A DNA stretch of 64,000 nucleotides from Lampris incognitus. Lineage: Eukaryota > Chordata > Actinopteri > Lampriformes > Lampridae. The notes beneath the pieces were generated by a model. That model saw only the letters and a list, made by a program, of their open reading frames with translations. It was not told where the DNA came from and searched no databases. A program made the position numbers and the translations under genes. Of this stretch, positions 32,054 to 46,011 are shown piece by piece. Location: positions 59,599,284 to 59,663,283 of the forward strand of contig NC_079219.1 of assembly GCF_029633865.1 (NCBI RefSeq), in the 5' to 3' direction. Numbering within the stretch: position 1 is the stretch's first letter; each line of letters starts with the position of its first letter.

Positions 32054-35000
32054 CAGAGGTGTGGACTCGGCACATGACTTGGGCTCAAGTCAGAGTCGAG
32101 TCACAAATTTGATGACTTTAAGATTTGACTTGACAAAACCAAAAAAGACTTGCAGCTCGATTTAACTTTGGTACCAGTGATTCATGACTTCACAGTGGGT
32201 AGCATGGTCGCCTCACAGCGAGGAGGTCGTGGGTTCGAGCCCCGGGGTAGTCCAACCTCGGGGGTCGTCCTGTGTGTGGAGTTTGCATGTTCTCCCCGTG
32301 TCTGCGTGGGTTTCCTCCCACAGTCCAAAGACCTGCAGGTCAGGTGACCCAGGTGTGACTGTGTGGGCCCTGTAATGGCCTGGCGGCCTGCCCCGGGTGT
32401 TTCCCCGCCTGCCGGCCAGCGGCTGCTGGGATGCGCTCCAGCATCCCGACACCCTGATTCGGATAAGCCGTTCAGATAGTGGATGGGTGGACTGGAGCCT
32501 TTTGACTTGAAAGACTCGATACCTTCTGCAAGCCCAAAGATAAACTGCTTTTACAGATCGTGTGGCCGGTCCACTCTTCATTTCCATGATTATAGATCCG
32601 CTCTGAATCAAGCCGCGATGAATCCAAATGTTAAAAAGCATTCATGTGAATTTCATATACCATTTACTGTTGGGACATTTTGAAGCTACATTAAATCTGA
32701 TGGAGAGCAAATCACGACTTGTTTATGACTCAAGAATAAAAGTTGTGGACTTGAACTTGACTTGGGACTTGAGTGCCAAGACCTGATACTTACTTATGAC
32801 TTGGAAAACACAGACTTGGTCCCACATCAGTGATTCTCCTCCAGTGCCCATGCACCCTGTCCCCCCCCCCCTGTGTTGGTGACCCCTCTTGTCGATGTGT
32901 CGCGGTCCCCTGTCTGCAGCTGGGCGGCTGGGCGGTGTCTGGGCAGTGGAACAAGACCGACTTCAACTCCACGCTGAGCCTCCTCATGAGACAGTACTCC
33001 ACCTTCCCGTTCTTCAAGCTCTACGTCGGCCGGGATCCGAACGAGACGGCCCGTGGGCCCACGAGGAAATACATACAGGCCAGTATCACGGAAGAGGGCT
33101 TCAGTCCTGACCCGGGGACCCGGGGACCCGAGGACCCGGGGACCCGGCGCTGTGTGCTGGTTTGAATACAGGTGTTTCCTGACATGGCTTGAATTAGTCT
33201 CTTTGCCAACAGATCGATCAGCCGGACCTGTTGATCCCAATCGAGTGGAACAACAAGACACAGAAATCTCTATCTAACGCCCAGGTATACCAGTAAAAAC
33301 CCCTCTTTTTGATTGCCCCTGTACGCTGAACATGTCTGTTCTTTCTGGCTTGTGGCAGTGTGACTCTGCTCGACTCCCCCGTCCCACACCTCTTAACCCC
33401 CCTACGGCTGTTTTCAATATAGTTCTTTTAACAGGAACCGAACTCAGTGCAACATCAGCACAAGAACCCACTCCTCTTTGTGTTCACAATGTAAGTGGAC
33501 TCGGTTCTCTTTCTGGTCCACTTCAGCACAAATGAGATCTTAGACCACTTCTTGTTCATACCAAATCTGATTTGGAATAATTGATAATAATCCAGCCGCT
33601 ATCCAAACCGCTTATCCTGCTCTCAGGGTCCCGGGGATGGTGGACGCTATCCCAGCAGTCACTGGGCGGCAGGCAGGGAGACGTCCTGGACAGGCCGCCA
33701 GGCCGCCATCACAGGCCCACACACACACACACACACACCTAGGGGCAATGTAGTACGGCCGAGTCACCTGACCTGCGTGTGTTTGGACAGACACGGGGAG
33801 AACATGCAAACTCCACACAGAGGACGACCCGGGACGACCCCCAAGGCTCAAACCCGGGACCCCTCTGGCTGTGAGGCGACAGCACTAACCCCTGCGCCAC
33901 CGTGCCGCCCCAATTAATAATAATAATGGATTAATACAGCGCTTTATCTCGAAAGCGCCTCGCAGTGAAACACACCTCAGCCCCCACCAGTGTGTAGCAC
34001 CACCTGGGTGGTGCACGGCAGCCATGTTGCACCAGAACGCTCACCACACATCAGCTTGAGGTGGAGAGGGAGGACTCATTGAGCGAGTTGCACGGGGGAT
34101 GATGAGGTGGCCAGATGGAGAGAGCCAGGCTGGGAATGTTGCCGGGACACCGGGGACCCCCTACTCTTTGTGATAAGTACCATGGGATCTTTAATGACCA
34201 CAGGGAGTCGGGACCTCGGCTTAACGTCTCATCTGAAACATGGCATCGCCTACAGCACAGTGTCCCTGTCACAGCATGGGGATTGTCTTTGTTAGGACCA
34301 GAGGGCGGCACGGTGGTGCAGTGATTAGTGCTGTCACCTCACAGCAAGAAGGTCCTGGGTTTGAACCCCGGGGTAGTCCAACCTTGGGGTCATCCCAGGT
34401 CGTCCTCTGTGTGGAGTTTGCATGTTCTCCCCATGTCTGCAGTGGGTTTTCTCTGGGGGCTCCGGTTTCCTCCACCATCAGAAAGACATGCATGTTAGGG
34501 TTAATACTCCTGCCTGTGCCCCTGAGCAAGGCATGGCGAGACGTGCTGGAGCCGGTCCCCGGGCGCTGCCCACTGCTCCTAGCTACACAGCTGGGATGGG
34601 TTACATGCAGCGTGTAATTTCCCTACGGGGGTCATTAAAGTATATCATATCAGAGAGAAGACTGCCCCCTACTGGCCAACCAACACACATTGAGTTCTCC
34701 TTGGAGGTCTCCCATCCAAGCACTAGCCAAGCCCATACCTGCATAGCTGCCATCATTCGGCAAAGTCGGCATACATGTTGCTATGGCTGCCGGCAATTAT
34801 GCAGCACAACCCAACTAAGCGCCCCCTCCGCTACTTGTTAAGACACGACCTGTGTTCAGAAGCAGGGCACGTCATCCACAGTGGACGCCTGGACAGCAGC
34901 GGATGCTGCCACGGGCTTCCGGGGCGTCCTATCTGTCCACAGCTCTCCAGACCTCTGGTCCGCTGTCCTCCGCAGCCCGTCTCACGGCCAGCTGCTCCAC

Positions 35001-37325
35001 AGCTGTCCTTTTAGTGGCCCTCACTCCAGATGAGGGGCAACTTGGCAACTTCCCAGTAGTTTCATCCTCCGGCCAGACAATCCAGTGACCACCCGCAGAA
35101 GGACGCTTGTTTGTTGCTTCATTTTAGTTTACTTATTTATCAGGAGACGATTTTATGTAACAAAGCTGCAACACAATTTTAACATACATTTACATATTCT
35201 GGAACAGACTTTGTGTGGAAATCAAAAAATACATAAAAAATGAATGAGATAGGCGTCCGGGTGGCGTGGCGGTGTATTCTGTTGCCTACCAACACGGGGA
35301 TCGCTGGTTCGAATCCCCGTGTTGCCTCCAGCTTGGTCGGGCGTCCCTACAGACACAACTGGCCGTGTCTGCAGGTGGGAAGCTGGATGTGGGTATGTGT
35401 CCTGGTCGCTGCACTAGCGCCTCCTCTGGTCGGCTGGGACACCTGTTTGGGGGGGGAATAGCGTGATCCCCCCACGTGCTACGTCCCCCTGGTGAAACTC
35501 CTCACTGTCAGGTGAAAAGAAGCGGCTGGTGACTCCACATGTATGGGAGGAGGCATGTGGTAGTCTGCAGCCCTCCCTGGGTCAGCAGAGGGGGTGGAGC
35601 AGAGACCGGGACGGCTCAGAGGAGGGGGGTAGTGGGCCAGATACAGTTGAGGAGAAAAAGGGGTCAAACCCCCCCCCCAAAAAAAGGGAGGAGGGGGGGA
35701 GAAACAAATAAGCTAAAAAAGACAAATGAGAGCGACAGAACAGAAGCTGGACTGCAGGTCTCATACCTGTGTTGTGTGTGTGACGCTCGGTACACCTGTC
35801 AAAGCTCCCCCTGCTTGGTTCAAGCCAGCTGATCAATAATCAAATTCCCACTGAAAGAGGGAGGTGGTTGGTTTTCTTTCGCCCATTTACATTTATGGAT
35901 GTAGTGTTTGGCATAAATCACGAGGTTACTGTAAAAGGTCCTTGTGATTGGATTATCACCGTCAGAATGAAGTGAGACATTTCCCCCTCAGCTTAACTCC
36001 AGCACAGCCCTGAAGTCATGGTCACGGACCCGAGGCGGCACCGCCACACACAGCCAAAAGATAAATCAGTCACTGCTGCTTTCCCACTCTTTTCTTTGCC
36101 TCAATTTTTCCCCCCAATTGTATCCAGCCAATTACCCCCCTCTGCTGATCCGTCCCGGTCTCTGCTCCACCCCCTCTGCTGATCCGTCCCGGTCTCTGCT
36201 CCACCCCCTCTGCTGGTCCGGGGAGGGCTGCAGACTACCACATGTCTCCTCCCATACATGTGGAGTCACCAGCCGTTTCTTTTCACCTGACAGTGAGGAG
36301 TTTCACCAGGGGGACGTAGCGCGTGGGAGGATCACGCTATTCCCCCCCGACCAGGCAGCCCGACCGACCAGAGGAGGCGCTAGTGTAGCGGCCAGGACAC
36401 ATACCCACATCCGGCTTCCCACCCGCAGACACGGCCAGTTGTGTCTGTAGGGACGCCTGACCAAGCCGGAGGCAACACGGGGATTCGAACCGGCGGGCCC
36501 CGTGTTGGTAGACTGCCACGCACGCCACCCGGATGCCCTCTTCTTCACTGTAAATGCCAAACAGAGCTTTGTCATCAGCACAAAGTCTGCAGCCGCTGAT
36601 TTCTGTCTGTGTGGCGGAGCTGCAGCAAGCCGCGAGGGGGGAAACTGGGAATCCTTCGGGTTTAAAGGCAACGCGTAGCGCAGTGTAACCCTGAAACGAG
36701 CCTTACATGAACCCGGCTTCTGCATAAAACTGTCTGCTAAATGCTTAAATATCATCATAATGACTTATCACTACCCCCCCACCCCCCCCACACACCCCCC
36801 TCTCCTCCGTGTCTTTTCTTCCAGACCATACGTCCATTTCTGGCATCGTGTCAGAGGTACCTGAAGCTGCTCGGGGCGCCGTCTGCTAGCATCAGCATCC
36901 ACGTTGGCGGCTTCCTCTCTCTTTCCTCTGAGCTGGCTGTTGCTGCGGCCCCTCTGTCCTATCGCCTGCTGAGGGGCCAGCTCCACCAACGCATGACCAT
37001 CAAGGAGCTGCAGGTATGCATCTGGGTGGTGCGGCCGTCTATTCTGTTGCCTACCAACACGGGGCTCGCCGGTTCGAATCCCCATGTTGCCTCCGGCTTG
37101 GTCGGGCGTCCCTACAGACGCAATTGGCCGTGTCTGCGGGTGGGAAGCCGGATGTGGGTATGTGTCCTGGCCGCTACACTAGCGCCTCCTCTGGTTGGTT
37201 GGGGCGCCTGAGGGGGTGAAGCAGCGACCGGGACGGCTCGGTAGAGTGGGGTAATTGGCCGAGTACAGTTGGGGAGAAAAAGGGGCAAAATATCCCCAAA
37301 AAAAAGAGCTGCAGGTATTGTGGCT

Positions 37326-37382
<57 letters not shown>

Positions 37383-38129
37383 ACACACAGACACACACAC
37401 TCCGCTGCTGTAAATGTACAAATATTCCCCATGTCATCGTGTGCACAGGACCAGGCCCCTGTCATCGACTGGCTGGGCTCTCTGCAGGCCACTTTCCACC
37501 CTCACCCCGTCGGCCCAGAGGACCAGGTCCTCCTGCACAACCTCCCCTACATGGTGCAGATGTCACGCGTCATTGGCAAATGGCTGAACAACCACGAGCT
37601 GAGCAGCAGGTAGTGTAACGCGCCCCAACACAACGCACAATCCAGCGGCGCTCGACCCTTTCGCCGCATCCGAGTGCAACTAAACGCCGCCCCGCTCTTT
37701 TCCCCCCTCAGTGGTCCACTTCACACCTACATGGTCCTCAATCTACTGCACACCTTCATACCCGCGCTGGATTCCAGATTCGCCCAGACACAGAGGGACT
37801 TGTATGTGGCTCTGGGGGACACCGAGAGGGTAAAGGGGCATCTTTCACTGCTTCCAACACAATGGGTAAATTCTGTGGGTTCAGATGGTTTGAAAGTGTA
37901 TTGAGGCGGCACGGTGGAGTGGTGGTGGTTAGCACGGTGGCCTCACAGCAACAAGGTCCTGGGTTCGAGCCCCGGGGTAGTCCAACCTCAGGGGTCGTCC
38001 CGGGTCGTCCTCTGTGTGGAGTTTGCATGTTCTCCCTGTGTCTGCCTGGGTTTCCTCCGGGGGCTCTGGTTTCCTCCCACAGTCCAAAGACATGTAGGTC
38101 AGGTGACTCGGCCTTACTGAACTGTCCAT

Positions 38130-38202
<73 letters not shown>

Positions 38203-38334
38203 CGGGCCCTGTCTGGCGGCCTGACGGCCTGTCCAGGGTGTCTGCCTGGGTTTCCTCCGGGGGCTCTGGTTTCCTCCCACAGTCCAAAGACATGTAGGTC
38301 AGGTGACTCGGCCTTACTGAACTGTCCATAGTTT

Positions 38335-38366
<32 letters not shown>

Positions 38367-41300
38367 GGGGGGGCGGCCTGACGGCCTGTCCAGGGTGTCT
38401 GCCTGCCTGCTGCCCAGTGACTGGGGGGGTAGGCTCCAGCATCCCCGCGACCCAGAGGGCAGGATCAGCGGTTCCGATGACGGAGGGGTGGTGAGTGTAT
38501 TGATTTGCCATGATAGCGGTCGTTCACTGTGGGGCCGGGGGGTCTTCGGGTCTTCACCAGGTCCTACCTCGATGGATGCAATGTGTCTCCGAGACTGAAA
38601 GAGGATTTGACAAGGTTCTCAAGCACCTTCTCCGTGAGAAGAGCGCACACAGGGAGGAGGTGAGGTATTGGGCATGGAGGCCTCGGGCTGGAAGTGAATC
38701 CTTGAACTTGACAGTTAGCTCCGATGCTGAGGTGCAGTGATGTACATAGAGGACTTGTTCTGTTCAACAGGCCCAGGAGATGGTTCAGCGTGTCTTTTCC
38801 TCGTTGAAATCCAAGTTGGTTGATCTGAGGTGGAGGGATGAAAGTTCCCGCCAGCGGGTTATGAACAAGGTAAAACCTGAAAAAGTAAAACGCAGCAGAA
38901 CTGCTCAGCTTTCTGTCACAGGCTCTGCATTAGCAAAGTGGTGTTCACCCCCCATCTCCCTGCAGGTCCACGCTCTCACGCCCAGACTCTGGAGAGACAC
39001 CGAGATCCCAAGTGAGGCTGAACTCGACCAGCTTTACTCTGAGGTAGTGTGCCATCGCTGTACGTAGATGGTGGGCCTCCGATGTGTCATCGCCGGGGAT
39101 ACGACGGCAGATAAGAGCTCCCAAACCCATGGGGCTCACCCTTCTTTCTGCTTATGAAATAGTTGTCATCACCTGTCTGGAGCTGTCGTAAGGCTTCGTG
39201 ATGGCGAGCGGGATCATAACGCTCATACAGGACCGCTTTGAAAGTAGACACCATGTTTTCACTAGGAAAACTAAAGGATGGCAGGTGGAGGATGACAGGT
39301 GGTGAATGGCAGGTGGTGAGTGACAGGTGGTGAATGGCAGGTGGTGTGATGGTTCTGAGAATTTGTGTGATGGGTGGTGAGTGACAGGTGGTGGATGACA
39401 GGTGGTGTGATGGTTCTGAGAACTTGTGTGACGGGTGGTGAATGACAGGTGGTGAGTGACAGGTGGTGTGATGGTTCTGAGAACTTGTGTGGTGGGTGGT
39501 GAGTGACAGGTGGTGAATGACAGGTGGTGTGATGGTTCTGAGAACTTGTGTGATGGGTGGTGAGTGACAGGTGGTGAGTGACAGGTGGTGTGATGGTTCT
39601 GAGAACTTGTGTGATGGGTGGTGAGTGACAGGTGGTGAGTGACAGGTGGTGTGATGGTGCTGAGAACTTGTGTGATGGGTGGTGAGTGACAGGTGGTGAA
39701 TGGCAGGTGGTGAGATGGTTCTGAGAACTTGTGTGATGGGTGGTGAATGACAGGTGGTGAGTGACAGGTGGTGAATGGCAGGTGGTGAGTGACAGGTGGT
39801 GGATGACAGGTGGTGTGATGGTTCTGAGAACTTGTGTGATGGGTGGTGAATGACAGGTGGTGAATGGCAGGTGGTGAGTGACAGGTGGTGGATGACAGGT
39901 GGTGTGATGGTTCTGAGAACTTGTGTGGTGGGTGGTGAGTGACAGGTGGTGAGTGACAGGTGGTGGATGACAGGTGGTGTGATGGTTCTGAGAACTTGTG
40001 TGATGGGTGGTGAGTGACAGGTGGTGGATGACAGGTGGTGTGATGGCAGGTGGTGAGTGACAGGTGGTGTGATGGTTCTGAGAACTTGTGTGATGGGTGG
40101 TGAATGACAGGTGGTGAATGGCAGGTGGTGAGTGACAGGTGGTGGATGACAGGTGGTGTGATGGTTCTGAGAACTTGTGTGGTGGGTGGTGAGTGACAGG
40201 TGGTGAGTGACAGGTGGTGGATGACAGGTGGTGTGATGGTTCTGAGAACTTGTGTGATGGGTGGTGAGTGACAGGTGGTGAATGACAGGTGGTGAGTGAC
40301 AGGTGGTGAGTGACGGGTGGTGTGATGGTTCTGAGAACTTGTGTGATGGGTGGTGAGTGACAGGTGGTGAATGACAGGTGGTGAGTGACAGGTGGTGAGT
40401 GACAGGTGGTGTGATGGTTCTGAGAACTTGTGTGATGGATGGCTGCTTGTTTTATCCTCACCTGAACCGGAGCTCATAGTTTTCTCATGTTTCATTTACC
40501 ACTTAATTTATGGTTATTGCACATCCCAAAATGTAAATCTTCCAATTTTCCGGGGCGTCCAGGTGGCGTGGCGGTCTATTCCGTTGCCTACCAACACGAG
40601 GATCGCCGGTTCGAATCCCCGTGTTACCTCCGGCTTAGTCGGGCGTCCCTACACACACAATTGGCCGTGTCTGCGGGTGGGAAGCTGGATGTGGGTATGT
40701 GTCCTGGTCGCTGCACTAGCGCCCCCTCTGGTGGGTCGGGGCGCCTGTTCGGGGGGGAGGGGGAACTGGGGGGAATAGCGTGATCCTCCCACGTGCTACG
40801 TCCCCCTGGTGAAACTCCTCACTGTCAGGTGAAAAGAAGCGGCTGGTGACTCCACATGTATGGGAGGAGGCATGTGGTAGTCTGCAGCCCTCCCCGGCTC
40901 AGCTGAGGGGGTGGAGCAGAGACCGGGACGGCTCAGAGGAGTGGGGTAATTGGCCAATTACAATTTGGGAGAAAATGGGAGAAAAAAAATCCGAAAAAAA
41001 AAACCCCACTTCCTTTGTCAGCCTTCAGTTGTGGAAGAGGCAAGGGAGGATGTGCATGCACTTGGTCAGTTGCAGCAGTGCCGGTACCCGAGGAGCTGAA
41101 CGAATGTTGTGATCTGCCTGATTTTAGGCCAGAACCAGCACATGTGACTATTTCGCCAACTACATCCAACTACTGTCCCTGCAGCATAAGAGGCGCAACC
41201 AACAGTTCGGTGAGAAGGAGGAGGCCGACGTGTAAGTGCTCTTTGTTTTCTTGTTTGAATCGGGGGAAGGAGGTCTGTGGATGCCTTCGTTTCACACCGG

Positions 41301-44300
41301 GGGGCTTCAGCAAACACTGGTCAACAACCGGCCCTGCCGGCTGGCATCAGGGCACATATAAAGCCGTTGTAGCCTTGGCGGTGGTGCTGTGTAGCTGGTG
41401 CGGTGCTGTTCCCAGCCTGGACAACATGGCAGCAGACACTGCGTGAACCAATAAATCCTCTGCTGCATCTGAACAGGGACTCGTATCGTCAGCTAACGTA
41501 CTCGTACACTTTGCTGCTTTCTTTCAGTCTGTCCGTCAGGCCCTTCGTCCTGGGTAACGAGCTCATCATTCCCATGGGAATGTTTGTTCCTCCGCTCTTC
41601 CATCCGACCTATCCCAGGTAACCCACTTACAGAAGCCATCAGTAATAACCGATGATTCGCCTGAAGTTGCACCCCTTGGCATGGGACACTTCCTGTTTCT
41701 GTGTTATTCAACTTGGCATGTTCTGGGACACACGTGGGACCTCACAGGGTGGATGTCGGGGTTCCTGTGCAAAGCTGCAGCATCCGGACGTGTACAGAAA
41801 AAGAATTTGGAAAACTGAATCCTAAAGCTTAGAAATTGCAGAAAAGTTTGGAAAATGATGGAACTACATAGTTGGGCGGTGTCAGCACGCTGTACGGTCA
41901 CATCACATGTCTGCATGGTTTCAGACCTTAAGTCATCTCAGATACTGCAGTGTCTCTTATCATGAAGAGTAACTCTCTAGAGTAACACAACATGTTTACT
42001 GTCGACATAAATAACACCGAACACCCACCAGAACCCTCACATCTAGTGAGCAGACTTAAGACCCGGGGGAGGTGAATACAGAATATATCTGAGCTGCTGA
42101 AATAGGGCCCTGCGATGGCCAGGTGGCCTGTCCAGGGTGTCTCCCCGCCTGCCGCCCGGTGACTGCTGGGATAGGCTCCAGCACCCCTCGCCACCCCGAC
42201 TGGGGTAAGCAGCTTGGATAATGGATGGATGGATAGCATGGGACAGAGAATATTCAATGCTTGCTTTCTTTTTCTCTTTTTTTAAACAGGGCTATGAATT
42301 ATGGTGTTTTGGGCTTCCTGATTGCCAAAGATATCCTCCATCTTCTTCTGCCGGACAGTAAGCGAAGCAAACACAAGACATTCATCTAAATACCCTGCGT
42401 GGTGTAACTGTACAGAGATCATCGATCATTCAATTCAATTCAATTTATTGTCATTAAAACCAATGTGCAGGCACATGTTAAAAATGAAATGAGGGCTGTG
42501 GCTTCACCAAACAGTGCAAGACAGACACACACAAACACAGCAAACACAGTATAAGATATACACACATGAAGACCAAAAGCTAAAAATAACTTAAAAGAGC
42601 TGAAGTATAAAATATTTAAAAATATCTACAGACATTCAGTGGGTAGCCAGGTTCAGGTGGGCAACAGCTTGTGGAAAGAAGCTGTTTTTGAGCCTGGTAG
42701 TTCGGGCTCTGAGGCTCCTGTAGCGCCTCCCAGAGCACAGGGGGGAGAACAGTCCATGGTTGGGGTGGGTGGGATCTCTGCTGATGCTCAGACCCCTTCG
42801 AAGGCAGCGTTTGTGATAAATGTCTTTTATGGCTGGGAGCTGGGTACTGGTGATATGCTGGGCCACCTTGACGACCCGCTGCAGAGCTTTCTGGTCTACT
42901 GAGGTGCAGTTGCCGTACCACACTGAGATGCAGATGGTCAGGATGCTCTCTATGGTGCAGTGGTAGAAGTTGGTGAGAATTTTGGGGGGTAGACGGGCGC
43001 TCCTCAGCCTCCTCAGGAGATGCAGGTGTTGTTGGGCCTTTTTCACAAGGGCCTGGGTGTTTAATGTCCACGAAAGGTCCTCGCTGATGCGGACTCCAAG
43101 GAATTTAAAGCTGGAAACACGCTCCACTTCCACCCCATTGATGTGTATGGGGGAGTGGCTGCAAATTCTAGACCTCCTGAAGTCCACAGTCAGCTCCTTT
43201 GTCTTCTGCACATTAAGGACAAGATTATTGGTAGTACACCATGATGTGAGGTGCTGAATCTCGTCTCTGTAGGCCATCTTGTCATTGTTGGTGATACGGC
43301 CAATGACTGTGGTGTCATCTGCAAACTTAACTATAACATTTGAAGGGTGAGTTGGCAGGCAGTCATGGGTAAAGTGGGAGAAAAGGAGGGGGCTCCGAAC
43401 ACAGCCTTGAGGGGCACCTGTGCATATCTGCGATATGTTGAATATTGTGTTTTAATCCAGTCTCAGAATGTGCTGGGCCTCAGTATTGTGACCTCAGCGT
43501 TGAATATTGTGTTTTTATCCAGTCCCAGAACGTGCTGGGCCTCAGTGTTGTGACCTCAGTGTTGAATATTGTGTTTTTATCCAGTCCCAGAATGTGCTGG
43601 GCCTCAGTGTTGTGACCTCAGTGTTGAATATTGTGTTTTTATCCAGTCCCAGAATGTGCTGGGCCTCAGTATTGTGACCTCAGTGTTGAATATTGTGTTT
43701 TTATCCAGTCCCAGAAAGTGCTGGGCCTCAGTGTTGTGACCTCAGTGTTGAATATTGTGTTTTAATCCAGTCCCAGAATGTGCTGGGCCTCAGTGTTGTG
43801 ACCTCAGTGTTGAATATTGTGTTTTATCCAGTCCCAGAATGTGCTGGGCCTCAGTGTTGTGACCTCAGCGTTGAATATTGTGTTTTTATCCAGTCCCAGA
43901 ATGTGCTGGGCCTCAGTGTTGTGACCTCAGCGTTGAATATTGTGTTTTAATCCAGTCCCAGAATGTGCTGGGCCTCAGTGTTGTGACCTCAGTGTTGAAT
44001 ATTGTGTTTTATCCAGTCCCAGAATGTGCTGGGCCTCAGTGTTGTGACCTCAGTGTTGAATATTGTGTTTTTATCCAGTCCCAGAATGTGCTGGGCCTCA
44101 GTGTTGTGACCTCAGTGTTGAATATTGTGTTTTATCCAGTCCCAGAATGTGCTGGGCCTCAGTGTTGTGACCTCAGTGTTGAATATTGTGTTTTAATCCA
44201 GTCCCAGAATGTGCTGGGCCTCAGTATTGTGACCTCAGTGTTGAATACTGTGTTTTAATCCAGTCTCAGAATGTGCTGGGCCTCAGTGTTGTGACCTCAG

Positions 44301-45745
44301 TGTTGAATATTGTGTTTTAATCCAGTCCCAGAATGTGCTGGGCCTCAGTGTTGTGACCTCAGTGTTGAATATTGTGTTTTTATCCAGTCTCAGAATGTGC
44401 TGGGCCTCAGTGTTGTGACCTCAGTGTTGAATATTGTGTTTTTATCCAGTCTCAGAATGTGCTGGGCCTCAGTATTGTGACCTCAGTGTTGAATACTGTG
44501 TTTTAATCCAGTCTCAGAATGTGCTGGGCCTCAGTGTTGTGACCTCAGTGTTGAATATTATGTTTTTATCCAGTCTCAGAATGTGCTGGGCCTCAGTGTT
44601 GTGACCTCAGTGTTGAATATTGTGTTTTTATCCAGTCTCAGAATGTGCTGGGCCTCAGTGTTGTGACCTCAGTGTTGAAAATTGTGTTTTTATCCAGTCC
44701 CAGAATGTGCTGGGCCTCAGTGTTGTGACCTCAGTGTTGAATATTGTGTTTTTATCCAGTCCCAGAATGTGCTGGGCCTCAGTGTTGTGACCTCAGTGTT
44801 GAATACTGTGTTTTAATCCAGTCCCAGAAAGTGCTGGGCCTCAGTGTTGTGACCTCAGTGTTGAATATTGTGTTTTTATCCAGTCCCAGAATGTGCTGGG
44901 CCTCAGTGTTGTGACCTCAGTGTTGAATATTGTGTTTTATCCAGTCCCAGAATGTGCTGGGCCTCAGTGTTGTGACCTCAGTGTTGAATATTGTGTTTTT
45001 ATCCAGTCCCAGAACGTGCTGGGCCTCAGTGTTGTGACCTCAGTGTTGAATATTGTGTTTTTATCCAGTCTCAGAATGTGCTGGGCCTCAGTGTTGTGAC
45101 CTCAGTGTTGAATATTGTGTTTTTATCCAGTCCCAGAATGTGCTGGGCCTCAGTATTGTGACCTCAGTGTTGAAAATTGTGTTTTTATCCAGTCCCAGAA
45201 TGTGCTGGGCCTCAGTGTTGTGACCTCAGTGTTGAAAATTGTGTTTTTATCCAGTCCCAGAATGTGCTGGGCCTCAGTGTTGTGACCTCAGTGTTGTGAC
45301 CTCAGTGTTGTGACCTCAGTGTTGTGACCAGCCGCTCTCTGTTCTCCCAGTTCACAGGCAGAGTGAGGCGGTGCAGGCGGTGGGCGAGTGTGTATGGTCT
45401 CATTACCTCACTGTCGTAGAAAACCCAAGCAGAGATGGAGAACTGTCCCTCTCGGCTGCACAGCAGCAAGAGGTGTGGGTGCAGCACACTGCGCTGCAGG
45501 TGGCGCTACAGGTCAGTAATTGGGATTTCTGCACTTGTGTTTTTGATTTTACCCAGGGACAGAAAAGTGAATCTCGTGGTAATTTCTATTCCTCTGCCTC
45601 AGGCTTATCATCACAGTCTGAAGAGTAAGCCGGACGACGCCTCCCTCTCAGGACTGTCTCGTACTCACCTGCTCTTGTCTTCCTTTTCACAGGTATGTAT
45701 GTATGTATGTATGTATGTATGTATGTATGTATGTATGTATGTATG

Positions 45746-45776
<31 letters not shown>

Positions 45777-45980
45777 GTATGTATCATGTATGTAAGTATG
45801 TATGTATGTATGTATGTAAGTAAGTAAGTAAGTATGTATGTATGTAAGTATGTATGTATGTAAGTATGTAAGTATGTATGTATGTAAGTATGTATGTATG
45901 TAAGTATGTAAGTATGTATGTAAGTATGTATGTATGTATGTATGTAAGTATGTATGTATGTATGTAAGTATGTATGTATG

Positions 45981-46011
<31 letters not shown>

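Noticed and set aside
34700-34750. 5S rRNA gene
   Set aside because: Only a diverged part of the 5S promoter region is present, embedded in a SINE3-like repeat and without the rest of the gene.
39152-40495. Minus-strand ORFs of 396 and 447 codons rich in His/Pro/Thr
   Set aside because: By-products of the higher-order minisatellite in a kel intron, antisense to the gene.
42290-42357. Frameshift or mis-spliced exon as a cause of the missing HExxH in kel
   Set aside because: Both splice sites are canonical, phases match neighbours, and the surrounding residues (PTYPRAMNYG before, HLLLP after) align with KEL without gaps. The substitution therefore appears to be real.
43693-45099. Several ORFs with QSQNVLGLSVVTSVLN repeats
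   Set aside because: By-products of the 62-bp minisatellite inside a kel intron.
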